Shown here: positions 1 to 6,043 of the stretch, piece after piece
Numbering within the stretch: position 1 is the stretch's first letter
Layout: each line of letters starts with the position of its first letter
From: Chloroflexota bacterium
GTDB taxonomy: Bacteria > Chloroflexota > Dormibacteria > CF-121
Reading direction: 5' to 3'
Assembly (NCBI GenBank): GCA_005881235.1
Contig: VBEQ01000208.1
Location: 1 to 9,333 of the forward strand
Length of the DNA stretch: 9,333 bases
Notes under the pieces: generated by a model
Seen by the model: the letters and a program-made list of their open reading frames with translations, nothing else
What the model was told of the DNA's origin: nothing
The model's database searches: none
Position numbers and translations under genes: made by a program

Positions 1-331
1 GGTTCAGCCCGGCGCCGATGTTCTGGTAGTCGCAGGTGGCCAGCACGTGCAGCTCGTTCGCGTCGCGAAGGTTGCTCAGCGTGATGCGGGCGCCGTTGAA
101 AGCGTCCTTGCGCACTTCTTCGCCGTTGAGCTCGCAGCTATCGACCGAGGGTACGAGGAAGTCGATGAAGCTATCGGCACCCGGCTCCTGGCAGAGGAAA
201 TGAATAGTGGCCTCGCAGGCGAAGGTGTCAGTGTCGCGGGTCAGATCGAGGGAGATGTCGTAGAGGGGAGTCTGGATCAGCTGGGCTCGGCGTCGAGCCT
301 CGTCGCGCGTCAGGTTGTTTCCCGGATGCAT
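1..331 (-). CDS. pepN: Aminopeptidase N (M1 family), N-terminal part, cut by window edge
   Basis: This open frame begins with ATG at 331 on the minus strand and runs without a stop off the left edge, giving 110 codons. The product starts MHPGNNLTRDEARRRAQLIQ and continues with a beta-rich stretch (YDISLDLT, TFACEATIHF, DSFIDFLVPSV, ELNGEEV, NELHVLATCDYQNIGAGLN). This matches what I know of the N-terminal domain of actinobacterial-type M1 zinc aminopeptidases, which remove N-terminal residues from peptides in the cytosol. The catalytic GAMEN and HEXXH motifs lie outside the window, so activity cannot be judged. An in-frame TAA sits two codons upstream, so ATG 331 is the first possible start. 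AAGGG directly abuts the ATG with no normal spacer. The gene begins 23 nt after the upstream permease gene and is probably the last visible member of that operon. Family assignment rests on recalled similarity. Confidence 0.85.
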   Translation of the reverse strand, partial: MHPGNNLTRDEARRRAQLIQTPLYDISLDLTRDTDTFACEATIHFLCQEPGADSFIDFLVPSVDSCELNGEEVRKDAFNGARITLSNLRDANELHVLATCDYQNIGAGLN

Positions 332-354
332 CCCTTAGTAATGTAGCGGGTCGC

Positions 355-1161
355 CTACTTGAGCAGCAGCCGCTGCAGACGGGTTGCCGCGAGCAGGAGG
401 GCGGCCGCGCCGAGAACGACCAGGTAGGCCATATCGACCAGGATCGAGGGGCCGATGATGCCGGTCGTCAGGCTGCGTAGCAGGTCGACACCGTGGTAAA
501 GCGGCGTCAACTGGACCACCACCTGAAGCGGCCCCGGGTAGACGGTGATGGGATAGAACGTCGCCGAGAAGAGAAACAGGGGAATCAGGACGGTCAGGAC
601 AAGGTCGAAGTCCTGCCAGGTGCGAACGAACGTCGAGGCCGCGGTTCCGACGGCGGCGAACGAGAAGCCGATCAGCATGGCCGCCGGGAGGGCGAGCACC
701 GCCCAGGGGGAGATCGCGAGGCCAAGCGCGACCATGACGACGATGAAGCCAAGGGCATAGAGCGTGCCGCGGATCAGCGCCCAGGCGATTTCCCCGAGTG
801 CGATGTCAGCGACGCCAAGCGGCGTTGCCAGCACCGCATCATAGAGCTTGACGTATTTGAGTTTGTAGAAGAAATTGAAGGCGGTCTCGTAGATCGCGCC
901 GTTCATCGCGGAGGAGGCCATCAAGGCGGGCGCCACGAACACCGCGTAACGGAGTGGATGGCCGTTGACGGTGACCGTCGAGCCGACCAGCGCGCCAACT
1001 CCGAAGCCGATCGCCAGCAAGTAGAGGAGCGGCTCGATGAAGCCCGATACGATGACGAACCAGCCGCGCCGGTACATGATGGCATTTCGCTCGACCAGGT
1101 GGGCTGCCCGGCCGGCCACCGGGACCTGGAACCGCCGCCAGCGCTGGAGAACCGCGATCAT
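355..1161 (-). CDS. ABC-2 type transporter permease (second subunit, NodJ/DrrB-like)
   Basis: This 268-residue integral membrane protein should form half of the membrane channel of an ABC exporter. A short cytoplasmic N-terminus is followed by hydrophobic segments at about 34-60, 72-92, 118-148, 150-175, 184-206 and 240-260, the six-span pattern of ABC-2 permeases. The cytoplasmic segment KLKYVKLYDAVLATP (about 100-114) and the LTPLYHGVDLLRS stretch (about 218-230) are typical of the NodJ/DrrB group; the latter precedes the last span. Its ATG overlaps the stop of the preceding permease gene (ATGA, 4 nt), which implies translational coupling and a heteromeric transporter. The sister permease aligns along its whole length but is clearly different, so this looks like an old duplication. 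The substrate cannot be read from the sequence; lipids, polyketide drugs or oligosaccharides are all possible for this family. Confidence 0.9.
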   Translation of the reverse strand: MIAVLQRWRRFQVPVAGRAAHLVERNAIMYRRGWFVIVSGFIEPLLYLLAIGFGVGALVGSTVTVNGHPLRYAVFVAPALMASSAMNGAIYETAFNFFYKLKYVKLYDAVLATPLGVADIALGEIAWALIRGTLYALGFIVVMVALGLAISPWAVLALPAAMLIGFSFAAVGTAASTFVRTWQDFDLVLTVLIPLFLFSATFYPITVYPGPLQVVVQLTPLYHGVDLLRSLTTGIIGPSILVDMAYLVVLGAAALLLAATRLQRLLLK

Positions 1162-1925
1162 GGAACCAGCCGCCGCTGCAGGGTGCTACCGGCGGCGACG
1201 ATGCCAATCGCGGCGTAGGCAAGTAAGACCGCCAGGTGAATGCCGGCGGTCGGGGACGCCGCACCGACGGCAAGGCCGCGGGCCAGCGCGACGCCGTGCG
1301 CGAGCGGGGTGATCCAGGCGATTCCCTGGACAAGTTGGGGCAGCTGGTGGATGGGGAAGAAAACGCCGCCCAGCAGAAAAAGTGGCGTGATCAGGAGCCG
1401 GCCGATCAGGGCAAAACTGGTGTCGGTTCGCTGCGTCGCGGTGAACGCAAAGATCGGCGCGCCAAAGGCGAGGCCGGTGAGGACGGCGACGCCGATGGCC
1501 AGCAGTCCGAGCCCGGAATGGACCGTGCCAAAGAGCACCATGACGAGAAAGAACGCACAACTGCTCAGCGCGAGGCGGACGGCAAGCCAACCGAATTCGC
1601 CTGCCAGTACGTCGAGGACGCGGATCGGTGTCGCCAGCATCCCATCGTAGGTGCGAAGCCACTGCATGCGGGCCATGATCGGATAGGTTGTTTCGACGTA
1701 GGCGGACTGCATCGCGGTGGCCGCGAGCAGCCCGGGCGCGAGAAAGGCCACGTAGGAAACGCCGTCGACCGTTCGAACCGGCCCGCGCGAAATCAGGCTG
1801 CCGAGGCCAAGGCCCATGGCGGTCAGGAACAGCACGGGCGAGACGAACGACATGAAGACGGATCCTTTCCAGGTGCGCCGGTAGACGGTCAGGTGATGCT
1901 CGAGGACGCGCAATGCGCCGGTCAT
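1158..1925 (-). CDS. ABC-2 type transporter permease (first subunit, NodJ/DrrB-like)
   Basis: The product is a 255-residue membrane protein. A basic N-terminal segment (YRRTWKGSVF, residues 15-24) leads into a first span at about 24-45, with further hydrophobic segments at about 58-78, 105-132, 138-162, 174-192 and 228-247. The cytoplasmic motif LRTYDGMLATPI (90-101) and ITPLAHGVALARGL (205-218) correspond to the same elements in the downstream permease. It begins 10 nt after the ATPase stop and overlaps the next permease by 4 nt, so ATPase and both permeases are very likely made together as one exporter. An ATPase with two different NodJ-like permeases is, from memory, a common actinobacterial and Chloroflexota arrangement. 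No strong Shine-Dalgarno sequence precedes the ATG, which fits coupling to the ATPase. Substrate unknown. Confidence 0.9.
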   Translation of the reverse strand: MTGALRVLEHHLTVYRRTWKGSVFMSFVSPVLFLTAMGLGLGSLISRGPVRTVDGVSYVAFLAPGLLAATAMQSAYVETTYPIMARMQWLRTYDGMLATPIRVLDVLAGEFGWLAVRLALSSCAFFLVMVLFGTVHSGLGLLAIGVAVLTGLAFGAPIFAFTATQRTDTSFALIGRLLITPLFLLGGVFFPIHQLPQLVQGIAWITPLAHGVALARGLAVGAASPTAGIHLAVLLAYAAIGIVAAGSTLQRRLVP

Positions 1926-1935
1926 CGCCAGCCGA

Positions 1936-2877
1936 TCACTCGATCAGGCTCCGACCGGTGAGGCGGAGGAAGACGTCCTCGAGCGTGCTGCGCCGGACCA
2001 GGCTGGACTCGGGCTGCAGTCCGCGGCTGTGCACCGCAACCGCCGCTGCCTCGCCATCGTCGGTATAAAGAAGGACGCGGTCGGGCAGCACCTCGATGCG
2101 GTCGGCGAGGCCGTCGAGCTTGTCGAGCGCCGGGGTGGAATCGATCGGAAAGCGAAGTTCGAGCACCTCCCGGGTGGAGTACTGGTCGATCAGGCTGCGC
2201 GGCGATCCGAAGGCCACGATCTTCGCCTTGTCCATGACGACCAGGCGATCACACAGCTGCTCCGCCTCATCCATATAGTGAGTGGTCAAAACGATGGTGA
2301 CGCCCTGCTGCTTGAGGCGGTAGAGGCGGTCCCAGACCAGGTGCCTCGCCTGCGGGTCGAGGCCGGTCGTCGGCTCGTCGAGCAGCAGCAACTCAGGCTC
2401 GTTGACCAGGGCGCGGGCGATCGTCAGCCGCCGCTTCATCCCACCGGAGAGAAACTCGACCTCGTCCCGGGCGCGGTCTCTCAGCTGGACGAAATCGAGG
2501 AGTTGCTCGGCTCGACGCTTGGCGACATCGCGACGGATCCCGAAGTAGCGGGCGTAGGTGAGCAGATTCTCGTCGACATGGAGTTCGACGTCGAGCGTGT
2601 CGGACTGTGGCACGACGCCCAGCCGCGCGCGAATTCGGGGGCCATTCTGGTCCGGGTCCATGCCAAGCACGCGCAGCGTGCCGGCCGATGGGGACGAGAC
2701 GCACCCGATCATGCGCATGGTCGATGTTTTGCCGGCTCCGTTGGGACCGAGGAAGCCAAACGCCTCACCGCGCCCGACGTCGAAGTCGATCGCGTCGACC
2801 GCGGTAAGGTTTGCGAAGCGCTTGGTCAGGCCACGGGCATGGATAAGCGCGTTTGCATCGGTTGCTGGTGTGGCCAT
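1936..2877 (-). CDS. ABC transporter ATP-binding protein (DrrA/NodI-like)
   Basis: This is a complete 313-residue nucleotide-binding subunit that would power the two permeases encoded just downstream. All hallmarks are present: Walker A GPNGAGKT (44-51), Q-loop Gln91, ABC signature LSGGM (143-147), Walker B LLLLDE (163-168), D-loop GLD (172-174) and H-loop His200 in TTHYMDEAEQLCDR. A C-terminal extension of about 80 residues ends in STLEDVFLRLTGRSLIE, as in DrrA/NodI-type drug or lipo-oligosaccharide exporters. No in-frame ATG, GTG or TTG occurs between the first codon and the first conserved strand, so the start must be at 2877 or earlier. It therefore overlaps the end of ogt by 52 nt. No clear ribosome binding site precedes it, so translation probably depends on ogt translation. 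Family is certain; substrate is not. Confidence 0.95.
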   Translation of the reverse strand: MATPATDANALIHARGLTKRFANLTAVDAIDFDVGRGEAFGFLGPNGAGKTSTMRMIGCVSSPSAGTLRVLGMDPDQNGPRIRARLGVVPQSDTLDVELHVDENLLTYARYFGIRRDVAKRRAEQLLDFVQLRDRARDEVEFLSGGMKRRLTIARALVNEPELLLLDEPTTGLDPQARHLVWDRLYRLKQQGVTIVLTTHYMDEAEQLCDRLVVMDKAKIVAFGSPRSLIDQYSTREVLELRFPIDSTPALDKLDGLADRIEVLPDRVLLYTDDGEAAAVAVHSRGLQPESSLVRRSTLEDVFLRLTGRSLIE

Positions 2878-3401
2878 TGCGGCGTCGAAAGGATATTAGA
2901 GGCGACGACGCGCGCTTCGTGGTCGAGCAGCCATTGCTTTACTGGAAGTCCGCCGCCGAAGCCGGTCAGCGAGCCGTCGGCGCCAATGACCCGGTGGCAG
3001 GGGAGGACGATACAGACCGGATTGGCTCCGTTCGCGGCGCCCAGCGCGCGTGCCGCGGTCGGGATGCCGAGTGCCGCCGCCTGCCGGCCGTAGCTGGTGG
3101 TGGTGCCGAAGGGGATGCCGGCCAACGACCGCCACGCCGCCAGCTGGAAGCGCGTCCCCTGAAGGTCGAGCGGAATATCGAATGTCGTGCGCCTGCCGGC
3201 GAAATATTCATCGAGCTGGGCCGCAGTCCGCTTAAGGACCGGATGATCGGGGTTGCGACGTGGCCGCGGTTGGATTCCGGCGCGCGCCGGTGAGAGCCTG
3301 GGCCAGAGGATCGCCCGCAGCCCGGCATCGGAGGCGACGAGGGTAAGTTCGCCAACCGGTGTTGGGCGGGTGGTGCTGTAGAGCGTGAGTTTGGTTTGCA
3401 T
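2826..3401 (-). CDS. ogt: Methylated-DNA--[protein]-cysteine S-methyltransferase (O6-alkylguanine repair)
   Basis: The product is a 191-residue suicide repair protein that moves alkyl groups from O6-alkylguanine in DNA to its own cysteine. The active-site motif PCHRV lies at 134-138 with acceptor Cys135. It is preceded by the helix-turn-helix-like DNA-binding region (TRFQLAAWRSLAGIPFGTTTSYG, about 83-105) and by the characteristic GAANGANPV segment (121-129). GFGGGLPVKQWLLDHE (147-162) is the usual end of the domain; the remaining 29 or so residues are an unusual tail that overlaps the ATPase gene. The ATG at 3401 is chosen over the longer frame open to 3614 because GGAGG lies 7 nt upstream and because the ATG shares one base with the ada-alkA stop (TGATG). 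The neighbouring fusion and this gene repeat the alkA-ogt order of Mycobacterium tuberculosis Rv1317c-Rv1316c. Confidence 0.94.
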   Translation of the reverse strand: MQTKLTLYSTTRPTPVGELTLVASDAGLRAILWPRLSPARAGIQPRPRRNPDHPVLKRTAAQLDEYFAGRRTTFDIPLDLQGTRFQLAAWRSLAGIPFGTTTSYGRQAAALGIPTAARALGAANGANPVCIVLPCHRVIGADGSLTGFGGGLPVKQWLLDHEARVVASNILSTPQWPHQQPMQTRLSMPVA

Positions 3402-4876
3402 CAGGAGACCTCCTTCTGCGAATCGGAAAGTGTCGCCCACAATTGGTGGGTCGCGTAGCTGCGCCAGGGGCGCCAGGCCGCAGCGTGTTCGGATATCGCA
3501 CGCGGGTTGCTGCCGATGCCGAGCCGGACGCCGGCTTTCTTGATGCCGAGGTCGCTCGCGAGGAACGTATCGGGGTCGCCGAGCGCGCGCATCACGATGT
3601 AGCCGGCCGTCCATTCCCCGATCCCCGGTACCTGCAGCAGCTGCTGGTACGTTTCATTCCGGTCGGCCCCGGGATCGAGCGCGAGCGTGCCGCCCGCGAC
3701 GGCGCGCGCGAGCCCGCGAACTGTCGCACGGCGTGTCGCCGGGACGCCGAGCCTCGCCAGGTCCGCTTCCGCGATCGCCGCGGCGTGCGGGAAGAGGTGC
3801 GTAAGCGCTGGGTCGGCGATCTTGATCACGTCGCCGTGCGCCGTCACGAGGCGCGACGCCAGCGTCCGGGCCGCGGCGAGCGAGACCTGCTGGCCGAGCA
3901 CCGCCTGGATCGCGAGCTCCGTCCCGTCGACCGCGCCGGGTGCACGCAAGCCGGGGTGTTTCTTCACGACGCTCGACAGACGACGGTCTTTCGAGAGGAC
4001 CTCGACCACGCTCAGCGGGTCGGCGTCGAGGTCGAGCAAACGGCGGCACTGCCGGACCGCGCTCGTCAGGTCTGCCATCGACTCGAGGCGGAGCGTGCAC
4101 TGGATGTGCGTGTCGACCGGTTCGAGGGCGACGACACCAGCGCCGCGCGGCAGGCGCAACGTCCGCCGGTAGATGCGGCCGTTCACCTCGGCGACGCCGG
4201 GCAGCGCCCGCACACGCAGCCAGGCCGACAGCGCGGACCAGTCGAGCGGCGGCCGGTAGGGGAGGCGGAGCGTGAGCACGCCGTGGGCGATGTCAGCGCG
4301 GCGCCGGCCCGCCGTACGAAGCGCGGTGGGTGTCAGCGCGAAGACCTCGCGAACCGTGTCGTTGAACTGCCGGATGCTCTCGAAGCCGGCGGCGAACGCG
4401 ACATCCGTGAACGGCAGGTCGGTCGTCTCGATCAGCACGCGCGCGGTCTGCGCCCGCTGGGCGCGGGCAATCGCAAGCGGACCGGCGCCGAGCTCACCGA
4501 GCAGCAGCCGGTGGAGATGGCGCTCACTGACGGCGAGCCGGCGCGCCAATCCGGCGACGCCGTCGCGATCGACGGTCCCATCCGCAATCAGCCGCATCGC
4601 GCGGCCGACGAGGTCGCCGCGCACGTTCCATTCCGGGGAACCCGGAGAAGCGTCCGGGCGGCAGCGCTTGCAGGCACGATAGCCGGCGAGCTGCGCCGCA
4701 GCCGCCGTGGGGTAGAACGACACGTTCTCGCGCTTGGGCCGCACCGGCGTCGGGCAGCTCGGCCGGCAGTAGATGCCGGTCGTCCTGACGGCGGTGATGA
4801 ACCAGCCGTCGAAGCGCGCGTCGCGGCTTTCGACGGCTCGGTAGCAACGCTCGAAGTCCAGTGGTGAGCCAACCAT
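3401..4876 (-). CDS. Ada-AlkA fusion: alkylation-response regulator and 3-methyladenine-type DNA glycosylase
   Basis: The 491-residue protein joins three modules. Residues 1-80 are the Ada zinc domain with the four expected cysteines (Cys37 and Cys41 in GIYCRPSC; Cys69 and Cys72 in CKRC), one of which in E. coli Ada accepts methyl from phosphotriesters. Residues about 88-190 are an AraC-type helix-turn-helix region (AGLARRLAVSERHLHRLL; FTDVAFAAGFESIRQFNDTVREVF). Residues about 197-485 are AlkA: an N-terminal beta domain, then a helix-hairpin-helix (LLQVPGIGEWTAGYIVMRAL, 413-432) and SDLGIKK, whose Asp442 matches the catalytic aspartate. It should sense methylated DNA, activate its own operon and excise alkylated bases. 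The layout resembles M. tuberculosis Rv1317c (about 496 residues). The start follows AAGGG with a very short spacer. It is the first gene of the leftward operon and diverges from the flavoprotein gene. Confidence 0.94.
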   Translation of the reverse strand: MVGSPLDFERCYRAVESRDARFDGWFITAVRTTGIYCRPSCPTPVRPKRENVSFYPTAAAAQLAGYRACKRCRPDASPGSPEWNVRGDLVGRAMRLIADGTVDRDGVAGLARRLAVSERHLHRLLLGELGAGPLAIARAQRAQTARVLIETTDLPFTDVAFAAGFESIRQFNDTVREVFALTPTALRTAGRRRADIAHGVLTLRLPYRPPLDWSALSAWLRVRALPGVAEVNGRIYRRTLRLPRGAGVVALEPVDTHIQCTLRLESMADLTSAVRQCRRLLDLDADPLSVVEVLSKDRRLSSVVKKHPGLRAPGAVDGTELAIQAVLGQQVSLAAARTLASRLVTAHGDVIKIADPALTHLFPHAAAIAEADLARLGVPATRRATVRGLARAVAGGTLALDPGADRNETYQQLLQVPGIGEWTAGYIVMRALGDPDTFLASDLGIKKAGVRLGIGSNPRAISEHAAAWRPWRSYATHQLWATLSDSQKEVS

Positions 4877-4923
4877 TGCCCTTCATTGTGACGGGACGCG
4901 CCGGATCTGGCTAGCGGAAATCG

Positions 4924-4942
4924 GACAGCCAGGAAGACAGCC
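4924..4942. repeat. Direct repeat GACAGCC-N5-GACAGCC, possible operator
   Basis: Two exact copies of GACAGCC, 4924-4930 and 4936-4942, repeat with a 12-bp period in the 105-bp gap between the divergent ada-alkA and flavoprotein genes. On the ada-alkA strand they read GGCTGTC. AraC-family activators bind direct repeats, so this is a candidate site for the Ada-AlkA protein, but it does not resemble the E. coli Ada box and could be chance. Confidence 0.3.
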
Positions 4943-4972
4943 TTTGGCGGACCCGTGGTGGTTCCGTAGACT
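4943..4972 (+). promoter_or_regulatory. Putative promoter of the flavoprotein gene
   Basis: TTTGGC (4943-4948), an 18-nt spacer and TAGACT (4967-4972) form a weak sigma-A-like promoter. Transcription would start around 4979-4982, at or beside the GTG start codon, so the mRNA would be leaderless. Only the -10 element is reasonably convincing. Confidence 0.4.
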
Positions 4973-4981
4973 GGGTCGGTC

Positions 4982-6004
4982 GTGACGGAACGCGAGCACT
5001 ACGATGTCGCCGTGATCGGCGCAGGTCCGGCGGGCCTGGCGGCCGCCGTGACCGCCGCTGCTGCGCTGAAGACGACCGTGATCGACGCCTACGGTGCGGG
5101 CGGTTCGGCCCCAGCCACACCGGTCATCCACAACTATCCGGGCTTTATGGATGGCGTGAGCGGCGCGGACCTCACGCGTCGCATCTACGAGCAGGCTCAG
5201 CGGTTGGGTGCAAGCTTTGCCTTGACGGATCCAGCCGTCGGGCTGTCGACGCACGCTGCTGAACACACCGTGACGCTGGCCGACGGCGCAACGATTTCCT
5301 CGAGCGTGCTGGTGATTGCGACGGGGGTGGCGTATCGCACGCTCGGGGTTCCTAGCGTCGACAAACTGACCGGGGCCGGCGTCACGTATGCCGACTCAGT
5401 CGCGGAGCCAGCGGCGCTCGCCGGCCAGGAGGTCTTCATCGTTGGGTCGACGGCGGCGGCCGCGCAGGCGGCCCTTGATCTGGCCAAGCACGCGTCCAGC
5501 GTGACGATGGTGGTTCGAGCCGGCTCGCTCGATGCCAGCGTGCCGGCCGGACTGGCCAAAGAGGTCGACCGGACGCGGAACATCCGGGTCCGGGTCAACA
5601 CGCAGGTCGTCGAGGGCTTCGGCGAGGGACGCCTCGAGGGCGTGCGGCTGCGCCATCGCGTCAGCGGCACGATCGAGGCGGTGCGGACCCGAGCACTCCT
5701 CATCATGATGGGCGCCGACCCAAACACGGAATGGCTGAAGGGATCGGTGCTGCGCGATGATGCGGGGTACCTCATGACGGGGACGGAGCTCTGGCGCAAC
5801 GGCCGCTGGCCGGCGGAGTGGCCGGCGGAGCGCGCGCCCCTGTTGCTGGAAACCAGCGTGCCGCGTGTCTTCGCGGCCGGCGACGTCCGCCGGGGCGCGG
5901 TGCGTCGGGTGACGGCAGCCATCCTCGAGGGGATGCTCGCGATCATGCTGGCGCGGCAAGTGCTGCGCGAGCCGGCGCAGAGCACCGTGGGAGCTGCGAG
6001 CTAG
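4982..6004 (+). CDS. Thioredoxin-reductase-like FAD-dependent oxidoreductase without CxxC
   Basis: The product is a 340-residue flavoprotein. The FAD-binding Rossmann motif GAGPAG lies at 13-18, a second FAD contact at VIATGV (111-116), and the C-terminal FAD motif at FAAGDVR (297-303). The thioredoxin reductase redox disulfide (CATC) is absent: the expected place reads VTYADSVAEPAAL (134-146). The NAD(P)H-binding loop, usually GGGNSAGQAA, reads GSTAAAAQAA (155-164) and lacks two glycines. The sequence around GADPNTEWL (244-252) and APLLLETSVPRVFAAGDVR resembles TrxR-like domains that I recall as often fused to cyclic-nucleotide-binding domains, a group that also lacks CxxC; no such extra domain is present here. 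It is therefore an oxidoreductase of unknown substrate, not a standard TrxB. The GTG start is supported by the conserved N-terminus. No ribosome binding site is visible, consistent with a leaderless transcript. Confidence 0.9.
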   Translation: MTEREHYDVAVIGAGPAGLAAAVTAAAALKTTVIDAYGAGGSAPATPVIHNYPGFMDGVSGADLTRRIYEQAQRLGASFALTDPAVGLSTHAAEHTVTLADGATISSSVLVIATGVAYRTLGVPSVDKLTGAGVTYADSVAEPAALAGQEVFIVGSTAAAAQAALDLAKHASSVTMVVRAGSLDASVPAGLAKEVDRTRNIRVRVNTQVVEGFGEGRLEGVRLRHRVSGTIEAVRTRALLIMMGADPNTEWLKGSVLRDDAGYLMTGTELWRNGRWPAEWPAERAPLLLETSVPRVFAAGDVRRGAVRRVTAAILEGMLAIMLARQVLREPAQSTVGAAS

Positions 6005-6023
6005 CGTTCGGTCGGCCGGCTCG

Positions 6024-6029
6024 TAGAAT
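6024..6029 (+). promoter_or_regulatory. Putative -10 element of dnaX
   Basis: TAGAAT lies 14 nt before the dnaX ATG at 6044. With normal spacing, transcription would start around 6036-6040, leaving only a few bases of leader. I find no matching -35 hexamer, so this is a tentative call based on the good -10 match and its similarity to the element before the preceding gene. Confidence 0.35.
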
Positions 6030-6043
6030 TGTCGCGGCACCTG

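Noticed and set aside
47..346. A 99-codon open frame on the plus strand at the left edge
   Set aside because: The minus strand here encodes a recognisable aminopeptidase N N-terminus; the plus frame has no family features.
3401..3614. Longer ogt open frame beginning at 3614 instead of 3401
   Set aside because: The extra residues are low-complexity and overlap ada-alkA out of frame; the ATG at 3401 has a GGAGG at correct spacing and the family N-terminus.
3443..4867. A 474-codon open frame on the plus strand opposite ada-alkA
   Set aside because: It is rich in Arg, Asp, Glu and Ala with no recognisable domain, and it lies wholly antisense to a gene with clear Ada, AraC and AlkA motifs; it is a GC-bias shadow.
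4982..6004. Annotation as thioredoxin reductase TrxB
   Set aside because: The CxxC redox motif is absent and the NAD(P)H loop is altered, so only the broader flavoprotein family is supported.
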